Assembly (NCBI GenBank): GCA_005281725.1
Contig: SSBO01000007.1
Coordinates: 936,402 to 1,000,401, forward strand
Reading direction: 5' to 3'
Length of the DNA: 64,000 bases
Origin: Wuchereria bancrofti
Taxonomy: Eukaryota > Nematoda > Chromadorea > Rhabditida > Onchocercidae
Each line of letters starts with the position of its first letter. The stretch's first letter is position 1. Of this stretch, positions 52,812-64,000 are shown piece after piece. The position numbers and the translations under genes were made by a program. Below the pieces are notes generated by a model. The model made no database searches and was not told the DNA's origin. It saw only the letters and a list, made by a program, of their open reading frames with translations.

Positions 52812-54211
52812 TCTCTGAATCAATCCTGAAATGCTTAGCATAATGAATACAACTTTTCGAATTTCTGTTAGCTTCATTCTTAAAATTTTTTAAATACATT
52901 TTTCGAAAGCGTAATAAGTTTTAGTATATGTTACTGTCTGAAGTAGAATCTAATCTTCAGGGATGATCGTCTACCAATTTAATGCTGATTCTAATAGTGA
53001 TCAGATTTTATTCATTATCGTAAAATTTCATTTTCATAATTTCGTGCATTCGTAGTGCATAATTCTGCTTTCGAAAGCAGAATTATGCACTATGAATCTT
53101 CAGTGAAGATAGGAATGAACAGTATTTGTATACACTGAATGACAGGATATTCCGAAGTTTCAAATCTAAACGTTTAAGAAATTTCTTATAAATTGTTTTA
53201 CTTCACTGTATCGCTGCATGACATTTACCTGAGACACGTGATAGCACTTAGGAAGATATCATTTAATACAGAGAGACTATCTGATCCAAATGAGACCCAA
53301 AGATCAGTAACACATACAACCCTATTCAAGGAATAACTCGATCACTGCAAAATCCGGTAGAAAGATTTGAAAATTCCCCAATCCATTTAAATGGTAATTT
53401 TCAGTTTGACAAAAAAGTGATCGTTAATGAATTCGCGCTTTACTAATGATAATTTAAACCGATGAATAAATAGATTGCAACGAAGCCATTTAAAAGAACG
53501 CTATGCTAATTACACGTGTACCACATGTTAAATCACGTGAAGCTACCCATGAAAGACATGGAATAGATCGCTTTAGTGCTGTAGCAGTGGAAAGCAAACT
53601 ATTTGAAAATGTTTGAAAATACAGCTTTGCTACGGATCTTAAAACGATAACTTTGATAAATTCAGGAATCTGTCAGTATGGGTAAAGGGAGAGAGAGAGA
53701 GCAGTTGCATATTGGACACAGGTTAGATGAGTTTGGTAGTTACGCTAGATTGGGCGGGGTTCTTCACGTGTTCGTACGTCGAAGTGATCATATGGACATT
53801 CGAACAAGATATAACATCACTCACACTTGTGTTCCACAATTTGCATAATGCATAGCTCTGTTGTGTGTAAGCTTCTGTTTCTCCGGTGTTTGGTAGAATT
53901 TATTTCAGCATTGGATTTAGAAGCCATTTATTGAGATTACTTCTACTAAGTGATAGAATAGACATGTTGATAATATCTGTCTGTGATCAGGCGATATCGC
54001 CAATTTTTGTCATGGATTGAATTGATTGCAAGATAAGAAGACTTATTGTTGATATTTTTTTCCAATGTGTTGTCTTCAAGTTTCGTTTTTCGGAAATTTG
54101 GTGGATTTTTCGGTTGGATTACACTTTTGGCGATGTCCGAAAGCATAAGTGATATAAAACTACAAATAAATTACTTCAGATTTGATTTCCAGTTGCTGAA
54201 TTTGATATAAA
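52812..54211. other. Divergent intergenic region between msh-6 and the UBAP2L-like gene
   Basis: This 1.4-kb bidirectional promoter region contains a perfect 40-nt palindrome (53053-53092) and a short GA tract near 53691-53701. No exon with good splice sites or RNA gene was recognised. Confidence 0.5.
53053..53092. repeat. Perfect 40-nt palindrome
   Basis: Each half is 20 nt (left half TAGTGCATAATTCTGCTTTC) and the two meet with no spacer at the central TTCGAA. It lies about 240 bp upstream of the msh-6 start and 1.1 kb upstream of the UBAP2L-like start. Confidence 0.9.
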
Positions 54212-57200
54212 ATGGGCGGCAAAGGTGAAGTAGGCGATCAGAAGATCCGTGCTACACAAGACCAGTTACGGCTTGCCAGATTAACCCAGGATTTGTCCAT
54301 AACAGATGACGATCGTGCGAACATACAAAAGCTTGTGAAAAAGGTAGAAATCATTTTTTAGCATTCCTATGTGATTTCGAGGCTAATTTCCTGTAAAATT
54401 TAATAATAAAAGTCCTGTAATTAATACCTGTAGTGAATCCTTGCAGAATCATTGCGATGTGTTTCACATAAGGTACGGTTTTTGGATAATCAAATCTTCC
54501 AACCAGCAAGTCTGGAGTTTGAATACTGGATGCACAAATTTCAGGTAGTGGAGACAACAAGATGTACCGTAAGCCAAGCTGAAATTGCTCTTTACGATAA
54601 TAATAACGATGTGCAAGAAGCAGTAAATGCCATTTTGGAAGATAATTATCCAGATGAAAATGTCTGGAAAGAACAGAAAAGCAGGCGAGCAAAACGAGCC
54701 GAAGCTGAGGAATTAAAGCATGAAGAATCGAATTCTCATAGGAACCGAATTAACAGTACAAGAACATCGAATAATTTCGGTAGCACTTACTTTTTTAGTA
54801 TTCTTTCTTGCTTATCTTTATCATATGTATTGTTTAGTTTGAGGTATCTAGTACTAGTAGGATAGTTCTTGCTAGTCTTATTGAGTTTCCCACCCATTTA
54901 ATAACGCAATAGCGTCAGGTAGGAATGGAACCACGACATTAAATGCCAAAATTTGTGTATTTAAATTCATATTTTGTATTGCATGAATTCTCAAGAAATA
55001 TAAGTCCACATATTGTAATGGAAATGTAAAATTTGTTAATATTTAGCGGTTCTTTTTTATTGCATTTATTATTGGTTTTTTTATTGGATTTTATATAGCT
55101 GTAAACACTATGCATACAAAAGTTTCATTTTATTAGGATATGGACGAGGGCGAGGAGTAGAACGAGGGCGTAATGGTTATCGAGGTGGACGTGGCGGTGG
55201 TCGAGGTCCATATAGAGGTGGATATCATCACCCGTCATCTCAAGGACAGTTTGGCAGTAATATAGCAAGTAACGTTTGGGATAATTCGCAGGCATTGAAA
55301 GTAGACCCTAGTAAGGAATGGACAAATGCAAGCGCAGCTGCTGTTGACGATAACGCTGAAGATACGGAATGGGTATGGTTGTTCGTATTATTGTTAAATA
55401 TAGCTCCACTTTTTTTTCGATTTTCTCTTAAAATTTAATACTACTCTATTCTGGTTTTAAAATTTTCTTTAAGAAATATATTCAGTCCTTCAGAAGCAAC
55501 ACGGCACATTAGTATTTTCACGAAGTACCACACCACCAGTCACTACGACACCTACGGTGAATACAGGCGCTGGGATTAGCTCGATAACAACAACTTCTGG
55601 ACCAGTGTCATTTGCTGCTGTTGCAGCTGCCGGAACTAATAAAGCAAAGGAAAATGCGTTAAAAAATTCTCTGGGTCGCTCTGGAACGGGCGCACCATTG
55701 GGGCAATCACAACTTGAGAATGTGAATTCACTTTATCAGAAGTACTCTTTATTATTAGGATTTTTTTTTTTTTTTTGGCTTTATACGATTCAATGCATTT
55801 TGTAACCAATCGAAGCAGTTCTTTAGTGCTCGTGATATTCTGATGAAACGAACATCGTGGAATTAAATGGGATCTTTAAAATTCATATGTATGGAAACTT
55901 TAAAGTCCTTATGATGAGTGTATTTTTTTTATTAGTATTCAGCGAATACTATAAAATGTTCTTTCTTGTTCATAAGAAACAAAAATTATTTGCTGACAGA
56001 GACGGCATGCATACAGCTATGAAGAAACCTAAGAATAAACAGATTAGCAATATAATTGGATGCGTGTGTTCTTAGTAAGCTGCTTTTTGTTTGCGATCCT
56101 AGTAAGTAATGGTTTCTTTTTCTTCAGTATTCTTCAGCGTTTGATTTTAAATACTTGTTTTAGCAGTGGGCTTGTCTCAACAAGTGGTCAATTAGCAGCT
56201 TCTTCAGAAGAAACAGATAAAGGACGTGAAGCTCGAACATCACCATTAGCTGGGCATGATGCATCTGTATCAGCAAATTCTGTTGTGGGAACGACAATGC
56301 ATGCAGCGGGGGCATCACAACAATCTCGAACGAATACAGCTGTTACCACTGTGACAAATACGTCAGCAGATTGGACCGCACAATTGAAAAATGATCTCGG
56401 AATTGGTGGTACTGCTCCTGCTACGAAACCTAGTGCAAATCAATCAGGTTTAATGTCCAAGTCATCCTTACAAAATACGAAAGCAGGACAAGTTCCGCGA
56501 GCAGCTTCTCGACATACCACCCATTCAAATACTGTGGAATTTGTGTCCGGAGAAGCAAATGGTCCAACCTTACCCGAATACCAGTTCGGTTTTCACGTTG
56601 ATTCAGCGACGGGAAGTGATGAGCATGCTGATGATGTCTACAGTGCATCCGCTAAATCGCGGTCCTTGAATAACCATACTGCGAAGGTAGTGTGTTTGTC
56701 TTTTGTTTTTTTGTGAAATAATAGGATTAGACTTGTGCGGATTTCTCTGCAGTGTCCTCATTTACTTATCATTGATATCACTTTATGTGTGAACAACCCA
56801 ATATCGTTGTGAAATTTCTCAAGGAACATAAATGAGATTTTGAGCGTAGATCATGGTCATTCAATTCTCATTGTTCCAAAAAATACATGTTTCAAATTAT
56901 CTAGCCCGACATTCTTATAGCAGTAGTAGGAAGTGGGTGTTCTTATCAGACAGCGATACAAATTATTTTCAAAACATTAGTTTTGTTTCAGGCTGAAATG
57001 AATGCGGATTCATCATCCATGCTTTCAAATGGCCCAGTGGGTGATTATTCATCGTCAATGAATTCACAACAGTCGAAGGTATATATTTCGATTAGTTTCC
57101 TATTGAGTTGTCATTTTGATCAAGGTTTATTAATCTTCATAAAAAGTTTAGCTTCGTTAACATTCTTATCGAACTGGCAGATTGCGCAGAAACGAGGTGT

Positions 57201-58942
57201 CATTTTTCTACAAAATAAGTTCAGAAATTCGTGTTAAAAATATAGGATTTACAAGATTATAAAGGGAAGAAGTTAGATGACATAAGTTTGAATATCATTT
57301 CAGATATCAGCTGGTAATGGTAATGTTTCTATGCCTCAGTCTTCACCTGCAGTGCATCAAGCAAACACAATTCAGCGTCAGCCAGTTACATCCGGCTTGT
57401 CATATGCTGATACATCGTGTATGTCATATCCAGCATCTGATAATCGAAATGCGGCGAAGTTACCGCTCTCATTACATCATCAGCAGGTAAGTTATAATAG
57501 ATTCAATATGTATAATGATTTTAAATACACAGAATGTATGGAGCGAAGTTTGTATCTAACATTCAATTTAATTTGAAAGTGTTATAATCTCTAGTGCTCA
57601 CTAAGAATGGATGTTCTTAGTGAGTACTAGAGATCTAACTTAATAATTTTGCAGCAAGCACCACATGCACTTTACACTACAACGCAATTGCCGTATGCTA
57701 ATTATCCATACCTAAATATGTACAGTCCAATGGCAGGAGTACGACAAGATGAGTATGCTGCAGCATTGGTGCAGTATCCATTTGGTTAGTGTTTACTAAT
57801 TTGTAGATCACTAAGGAAGCATTAGCAGTGAACTTTTTCTCTGTGTTAACTCTGATGTGTGTTTCAGGAGTTGGGCAATTTGATATGAACTCCTTGTCAA
57901 CAATGTTGCCTCCAGCAGCAGCTATTGCTTCACAACAACAGCAAAATCAACCGCCACCTCCAGTTCAGTCACAGCATCAGCAGCGACCGGACCAGCATCC
58001 CAGCATTGTTGATCTCTCGAAAGTATAATATTGTTTAATTTAAAGCGCGGAAGCATTTATGATTGATGTTTTGCAGTTTAAATGTCTAAAATTATGACCG
58101 TTTCCTCATATGTAGTTTTTAGGCTTATTTGGCAACTGCTGCGGCTGCAGCAGCAAACAGTACAATAGCAAGCGGAACCGGCTCTGGTATATTGGGTAAT
58201 CAACAACAGCGTGATTCAGCTACAGTAAACAGTTCTGCGGTCGCTCCACCGCCAGGTTTTAGTGGTCCACCAGCTGCTGCCTTTACACTTCCTCAGCACA
58301 ATCACATCAATTCGATATTTCAAGTTTGTGCCGTTTTATGTGTATTTTAGAATCAGCTTATAAGACTTCATGGAAATATTAAGATGCCGTTGAAAGCAAA
58401 AGTTTCCTGTGGTTCAAAATTTTCTGATTTGCCGCGAAAATAACTTTTACCTTTTAGAATAGAGCATCATATTTTAGGTACCACCGGCTGCTTATCATCC
58501 ACAAATCAATCAGTTGCCATTCTCGTTTATGTTGCCAAATGTTACAAATGGACAACATAAAATAAATCATCAAATGTTTGCGCAACAAAATGTTGAGGAT
58601 TCCCTTTCGGACCAACGTCTTTCTTCTCAACAGCAAAAGGTTGGAGGAATATATAAATTTCTGGGATTAATACTGTTAGATTTGTGGCGAGTCATCGGTT
58701 TGTATTTTGAGCATAATATTTCTTATTATGATTATTCGCTATTGTTGTAGGTCTATCAGGGTCATCAACAATTGGATAAGTACGGAAGTTCGGCTAATGC
58801 AAAGGATCGTCTAGGAGGAGGTGCGCAAGCAACACCGCCGCCGCAAGTGTATCAAACACAGGGATATATGTCGCAACAGATACCATTGCACGGTCACAAG
58901 AAAGCATACGGCGGTGGACCACAACATTGGAGCGCGTCGTAG
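54212..58942 (+). CDS. UBAP2L: UBAP2L/Lingerer-like UBA- and RGG-containing RNA granule protein
   Basis: UBAP2L and fly Lingerer associate with RNA-binding proteins in the cytoplasm and promote stress-granule assembly. Twelve exons join in phase: 54212-54343, 54545-54779, 55137-55372, 55494-55741, 56167-56686, 56992-57078, 57304-57486, 57655-57784, 57868-58022, 58123-58323, 58478-58639 and 58751-58942, giving 826 residues. In order there is a UBA domain (residues about 20-80, with QAEIALYDNNNDVQEAVNAI), an RG/RGG tract (GYGRGRGVERGRNGYRGGRG), and the WGTLVFSRSTTPP segment that corresponds to the conserved Lingerer region. Then come long S/T/A-rich disordered stretches, a YANYPYLNMYSPMAG block like the family's tyrosine-rich part, Q/P-rich and A-rich runs, and a C-terminal HKKAYGGGPQHWSAS end like the SAYNSYSWG end of UBAP2L. 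Exon 4 uses a weak GTACTC donor. Confidence 0.88.
57587..57634. repeat. 21-bp near-perfect hairpin in UBAP2L-like intron 7
   Basis: Arms 57587-57607 and 57614-57634 are complementary except for one G-T pair, which still pairs as G-U in the transcript. The loop is TGGATG. It ends 20 bp before the next exon (57655), so the polypyrimidine/branch-point region lies just downstream of the stem. Confidence 0.85.
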
Positions 58943-59061
58943 ATTACTATTGTTTATTGTAAAAGAGGAAGAAAAGTTAAACTGGAAGGATTAGCTGTCG
59001 CCTCACTATCAGTGCTAGTAATTATTATGTTCATGCTCTATGAGTGCATATATGTGAGTAT

Positions 59062-59103
<42 letters not shown>

Positions 59104-60450
59104 ATGTTAAGAAGCATGACAAATGTTGCATTCTCCTCTAAACTGTTAACTGTATCTTATATTTTATTAAGTTTCCTTTTCCCCATTGCATTCATTAGAT
59201 TTTATGAGAATTGATGTTTTTCTTTTTTTTTTTCTCGTAATTTAAGCCTGATTTTTGATGGTTTACGCATCTCTTGTAATTCCATTCTTTTTTGCTCGTC
59301 AGCGTCATTTGCACTTACCTTTACCTTTATTAGTCGTTTATATATACACGTTTATACTCACGTTTTACTTGGATTGAATTTCATTTCTCTCAACTTCAAG
59401 TTTTCCGTTTTCTTCCTTCATATGGTAGCATTGTGAATACTACACATTCAATAGGGATTTCTTTTGAATATCCGATCGGGTTGTTTTTGAAAAAAATAGA
59501 AAAAGAAAACTGTATGTGACGAACCGAAAAGTCAGAATTTAGTTCCAAAACTGTCATTATTTTTTTTTAAATGAATTCTGTTACTATATCGGAATAAACC
59601 GTTCTATACACCCGACGCGATCAGTACTTGTTTTCTTCCTCTTTTTTGCCCTTTTTGAAATACTTTGATTGCAGCTGCGAATTTTTATTGCTGCTGATGC
59701 TTATAATCCCACGACGGAGCGCTCAGTCCAATTTAGTGCGTGTTTTTAGAAGTTTAATTTTTAAGTCCTGAACAAACAGGGACAGGGACAAGTTGTATGG
59801 TTCCAGAGGGAACATACTAAAATTGTCTGGTAGGTTGCAACGTTGCAAAACGTTATTAACGCTGTTCTTAGGTTATGCATTATTTCATGAGGTTTAATTA
59901 TGGAGCTTCTTTGTTGGCCACACATTCAGGTTTATCGGGTACGGTGATTTTATATCTTAAGACCTTGGTTCAGTGCAAAAAGTTAGTTGCTGTTGTTGCA
60001 AAAGAGTTAACTTCTCGACACTTTGTGGTTTGCTGACTGTTTTGCACCGGATAACTTTGTTATGGAAAGGTCAAGGAATTCATTGTTGTTAGGTTGATCT
60101 ATGTTAGTGTTGAGCCGGCTTTAATCGGCTCTGTAATTAGCTTTTTTTTCATAGATTCTTTTTTCTCTTCATAGTTTTATTTCCATATATTTATAGCTCT
60201 GGAATAGAAGATGTAAATTCCATGAATCTATTCAATTATTTGGTGAAAATATTTGGTCAATGGAAATTTTTAGATTTTAGTGGAAGTGTTGTGTCTTTTG
60301 ACGGCTTAAAATACATTGCTGCCTTTGCTTGTCGCTGTTTAGATCATCTATTTTTCGTTTCTAACACTATCCTTTTGTAGGATCCGAGACTACCATATCA
60401 TTTTTAGAATTTCAGATTATTTGGGAAAAAGATTTTCTTTTTCTTGTAAA
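58943..60450. other. UBAP2L-like 3' UTR and XPNPEP3 upstream region
   Basis: It begins with the likely 3' UTR of the UBAP2L-like gene, including a (TG)n/TATG run at about 59066-59108 and an AATAAA at 59593-59598 that could direct cleavage. The part from about 59.7 to 60.45 kb should hold the promoter of the aminopeptidase gene. No RNA gene or extra exon was recognised. Confidence 0.5.
59066..59108. repeat. (TG)n microsatellite
   Basis: A run of GT dinucleotides ending in TATGTATG, in the probable 3' UTR of the UBAP2L-like gene. Confidence 0.9.
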
Positions 60451-62730
60451 ATGATAGGTGGGATATGTCGATGTTTTCGGAAGATATCTTCGTCATCATC
60501 GATGGCTACTGTAACAACAGTGAAGCAATCAATCAGTCTTGGTGAGTATACGCAACGTCGTTCGAATTTAGTGAACAAATTACGACATATGGTACCAGAA
60601 ATCAGAAATAAACGTGTAATTGTGATTCTGCGATCCGCTATACGTCAATTCTATGCTCCTGATGTACCATATCCATTCCATCAGTGTTCATATTTTCGAT
60701 ACTTTACCGGTTTGAATGAGCCGGACGCTGTGCTCATTATAACAGCTGAATCAGAGCGGGAACCGAAATCAATTTTATATATAGAAGGTTTCTTATCATT
60801 TCCTTAATCTCATTTCTTGTATGATTAGTTATTTAGATTCACCTAATATTAATTAATAAGCAGGCATAATATTCTTTGCCTTTTCTAACTGTCCATATGT
60901 TATTGCTATTTTCCAGAACGTTCTGATAAGCAAGCATTATGGGAAGGTCCTGGATTAAGTGCCACTGAAATTGCAAATATCAGTGGTTTAGATGAAATCA
61001 AAGAGCGGAATAAGTTAATTCCTGATTTACGAAAACTAGTATTAAATGCTGTTGGTTGCGCTGTTTCATATGATACTGCAACAATTCATGCAATAAGGGA
61101 TGGTCTTCCTGAGGTAAATTAAATTTTTTATGATATGCTGGTGTTAAATTTGTTAAAATTTGAAACATCATCCTGACATTGAGTAACAGGTCGTCTGGTG
61201 ATGGTTTTTTGTTTTTGTTTTTTTGGTTCTTCAGTTTCACTAATCACCAGTCTCAACTGTAATAGCAGCTCGTAATTCAGTTTGATTAATCTGTTCATTT
61301 GGCACATTGTCGGTAAGTTTAGGGAAAATCACGATGGAGTTTAGAAATCAACAGTTGGATTAAAAACTGAAAACTTCGATGTGATATGTTTGTTCGTATA
61401 ATTCAGTCTTATTGTGTGTTAGGATTGGAAGATCATAGTATAATTTCGTCGAGATCATAGTATGTTTACAAAGTGAGTGGATAGAATGAACGAATTGAAG
61501 GTGCTGTCAACGTGTAATACGTTTGTGCCAGTACGCGAACATATTGATGCCTTGCGGTGGATTAAATCGTCAGCTGAGCAACATCTGATGCGTCAAACTT
61601 GTTACATTGGAGCACAGTCTATGAATGCAATGATAGCAAGAAGTCGAGGAATTAACAATGAAAATGAAATTGTCGGACGATTAGAGCTAGAGATGCGTCG
61701 TCGTGGTGCTGCTGGTCTCGCCTATCCACCGGTAGTAGCTGCTGGCAATCGTGCTAATATCATACACTATCTAGATGCAAATAAGGTTCTATCTTTCTTT
61801 TCCAAGTTGCAATGAGTTTGATTTCCTTGTATGCTTAAGTTTTCATTTTTAAAATTTGAATTTTAGGCTATCAGTAGTAGTGATGCAATGCTTGTCGATG
61901 CTGGTTGTGATTATGAAGGTTATTCAAGCGACATCACGCGGGTTTTCCCGATTTCTGGTCATTTTAGTGTTCCACAAAGAGCTATCTATGATGCACTGAA
62001 TGACGTTCAGTCCCGTCTCCTGGAATATCTTAGACAAACTGAGTTACTAAGACTAAATGAAATATATTTAGCAATGATCGAATATATTGCGGAAAATCTT
62101 TCTGAAGTAGGAATGTTTCCGAGCAGCATGGGAAAGGAGGAACTGTTATATGTAAGTGTTCTCCTTTTTTTCCAATATTTTTCAAAAAACTTGTCAAATA
62201 AGTGCAAATGTAATCAATAAATAAAAGAAGTCCGAGTCATCACCTATTAAACTTGTGATTTTTTTTTTTTCAGGAAGCAGATAGAATTTGTCCTCATCAT
62301 GTCAGCCATTATCTAGGAATGGATGTGCATGATACTGCCTCTGTGGCTCGCAATATTCCGTTAAAGGCAGGAGTTGCATTCACTGTTGAACCAGGTAAAG
62401 CTGTTATAGATTTTGGTATAAACTAGGATCGTTATGCTCTTGACGACAGTAAGAATGAGCTAAATGAATGAAAATGAAGTGAAGATTTTTTTTTTCCTTT
62501 TTTTATTTTCAGGTATTTACGTGCGACATGACAATGAAAAAGTAAGGAACGAGTTTCGTGGTATTGGTATGCGTATCGAAGATGATATTTTACTTGATTT
62601 AAATGGTGCAGTGGAAGTGCTTACCAAAGATGCTGTTAGGGATCCGGAAAGCATTGAATTACTGATGATGACCGGACGTGTTCAGCAAAGTAGTGATGAC
62701 TTTTGTGTGTTACAAAATCTACCTCAGTGA
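60451..62730 (+). CDS. XPNPEP3: Mitochondrial aminopeptidase P (XPNPEP3 / Icp55 type)
   Basis: This is an M24B metallo-aminopeptidase; the mitochondrial members trim one residue from precursors after presequence cleavage. Six exons join in phase: 60451-60787, 60917-61113, 61501-61785, 61867-62151, 62274-62394 and 62513-62730, giving 480 residues. The N-terminus (MIGGICRCFRKISSSSS) is basic, serine-rich and acid-free, like a mitochondrial presequence. The N-terminal AMP_N domain holds HQCSYFRYFTGLNEPDAVLI. The pita-bread catalytic domain keeps all five metal ligands: D284 (LVDAG), D295 (SSDITR), H380 (PHHVSHYLGMDVHD), E407 (TVEPG) and E431 (GMRIEDD). The 24-residue gap between the two glutamates matches the family. 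The exon 3 acceptor (61501) was chosen because it alone keeps phase. XPNPEP1/2 are less likely on length and presequence. Confidence 0.93.
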
Positions 62731-63250
62731 TTAGAATGGAATCCGGATTTCAAAATGCATCCCGGAATCATGGATTATTTTGATGATATGGGTTTCTTTT
62801 TAATTCTAGATTACTGTCCTTTTTCTCACTATGACGTGTAACTCCGTTCCGAAAGAATTTATCATTGTTTCTGCTTGTTAACAATCATTTGTTTAAAATA
62901 TGTATAAAATTTGCTTCATTGAAACTAAAACTGTTAGATTGCATGCATGCTATTTCAAGTACAAGCAAATTGAGCATCAGAATAAATTATTACTGCAGAA
63001 GGAGGTCTGAAAAACAGTAAACTTGGTTAAAGTGCCTTAATGAAAGGTTGAAATTATAAGACAAGAACGAAACATCGCTGGAATTGATTCGAAAATTTCA
63101 TTTATGAACTTTTGGACAAAACAAATATTTTAGCATAAAATATATTGTGTAGCCAAATATATATATTATATATATATATATATGTATGTATCTGTGGAGT
63201 GCAAGGTAAAAGTTGCATTAAAATAGGATTGAATCTAATCATAATTTAAA
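62731..63250. other. Convergent spacer with AATAAA and an AT microsatellite
   Basis: Tail-to-tail spacer between XPNPEP3 and the membrane-protein gene. AATAAA at about 62981-62986 is a candidate polyA signal for XPNPEP3. An (AT)n/TATG tract lies at about 63158-63190. No gene was seen. Confidence 0.55.
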
Positions 63251-63621
63251 TTATAATAAAGCTGAATGGAAAGTGTTCATTTCGGAGAGGGCTATATGGT
63301 TTTGCTGTTGTTGTTCGTGCTGCTTTTGCTGGTTGTGATAATGGTGGCAGTAACTCTGATAATGTCCAGGATGAAGGTGATGAATGTCCAGCGAAGGGTC
63401 AACATTCATCGAGGAACATCTTGTTGCTTCCCAAATGACCGTATTTTTTCCATTACTGTCCGCTAAAGAGGCTGATCCTATTGTTGCAGCTTCGAGACGT
63501 TTGCGTTTGTGTTCTTCCACACGTCGCCTAATTTTTCGTTGCCACAGAAACACCGATATGATGAATATTATCAGGATGAAGATTATTGAGCATATTGATA
63601 TGATAATATGTTGAGAATAGC
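63251..63621 (-). CDS. Last exon of an unrecognised single-pass membrane protein (gene continues beyond window)
   Basis: I do not recognise this protein. An acceptor (ATTCTTAG, minus strand) opens an exon at 63621 that runs to TAA at 63251-63253. It starts with GYSQH, then one hydrophobic segment (IIISICSIIFILIIFIISVF), a strongly basic stop-transfer stretch (RKIRRRVEEHKRKRLEA) and a roughly 80-residue tail rich in H and Q (HHLHPGHYQSYCHHYHNQQ). The positive-inside rule puts this tail in the cytosol, making it a type I topology if a signal peptide lies upstream. The last bases of the window read GTAAGTTACG on the minus strand, a good donor, so the previous exon sits just past 64000. Histidine/glutamine runs are low-complexity and say little about function. 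Confidence 0.6.
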
Positions 63622-64000
63622 CTAAGAATATTAAATGACAAGTGCAGATAAATGAATACGATATTATTCTTATCAATTAATCTACATCAAGCTTTTTAAT
63701 ATCAAATAGGGATACTGCAATTTAGGGAGGACATTACCGCTTCCCTAATGAGGTAATGAGATGTAACGAAATTCATATTTTTTCAAATTCATTATTAATA
63801 TTGAAGGATTTTAAGTTAACGTAAGCAATTTATTTTGACGTAGTTTAACTTTAATTGCGTCGTTATGTGTAATAGAAATTTTGGGAAAACTTCTGGAAAT
63901 TCCATGAAGAACATATTTCTCAGAGTTTATATTTGAAACTATGTTACATTTTATGCTGGAATGTTGATATTAAATAAGTGAGGGAAGAGACGTAACTTAC

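Noticed and set aside
63266..63614. Plus-strand open frames opposite the membrane-protein exon
   Set aside because: The minus frame has an acceptor, a membrane helix and a basic stop-transfer. The plus frames are its complement and have no splice support.

Overview
The window is eukaryotic nuclear DNA. It is AT-rich, and the genes are broken into short exons (about 70-500 bp) by GT-AG introns, mostly of 80-500 bp with a polypyrimidine-TTTCAG acceptor. Intron style, gene density and the look of the proteins point to a nematode. A clade III (filarial/spirurid-like) parasite is my best guess, but the species cannot be fixed from sequence alone. A single N at 6859 sits inside an exact 157-bp duplication, so this is a draft assembly. 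I see no Wolbachia-like insert, transposon ORF, virus, CRISPR, rRNA or tRNA.

Layout, left to right: (1) + strand, 3' end of an unrecognised RS-rich gene (1-1584). (2) + strand, YRDC threonylcarbamoyl-AMP synthase (2523-3694). (3) - strand, Rab32/38-family GTPase (3879-5669), tail-to-tail with YRDC. (4) a 2-kb AT-rich gap with the N-flanked duplication. (5) + strand, nine-exon TauE/SafE-family membrane permease (7638-10942). (6) + strand, FOP/CEP43-like centrosomal protein with a split TOF-LisH region (12882-15153). (7) - strand, a 25.5-kb gene for BLTP1/LPD-3, the giant bridge-like lipid transfer protein (15929-41453). (8) - strand, msh-6 mismatch repair ATPase (42638-52811). (9) + strand, UBAP2L/Lingerer-like UBA-RGG protein (54212-58942), divergent from msh-6. 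(10) + strand, mitochondrial aminopeptidase P, XPNPEP3/Icp55 type (60451-62730). (11) - strand, last exon of an unrecognised single-pass membrane protein (63251-63621), whose gene runs off the right edge.

The genes are housekeeping functions with no shared pathway: tRNA t6A modification, lysosome-related organelle trafficking, small-anion transport, centriole biology, inter-organelle lipid transfer, DNA repair, RNA granules and mitochondrial protein processing. I saw no operon-like spacing; same-strand neighbours lie 0.9-2 kb apart.

No new multi-gene system was found. The most interesting signal is inside lpd-3. Three short duplications each span an exon-intron junction, at three stages of fate: a live second exon in frame (22645-22713), an exact intronic copy of an exon end with its splice donor (32964-33020), and a decayed copy (about 41647-41722). 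A perfect 40-nt palindrome lies between msh-6 and the UBAP2L gene, and a near-perfect 21-bp hairpin lies in a UBAP2L intron.
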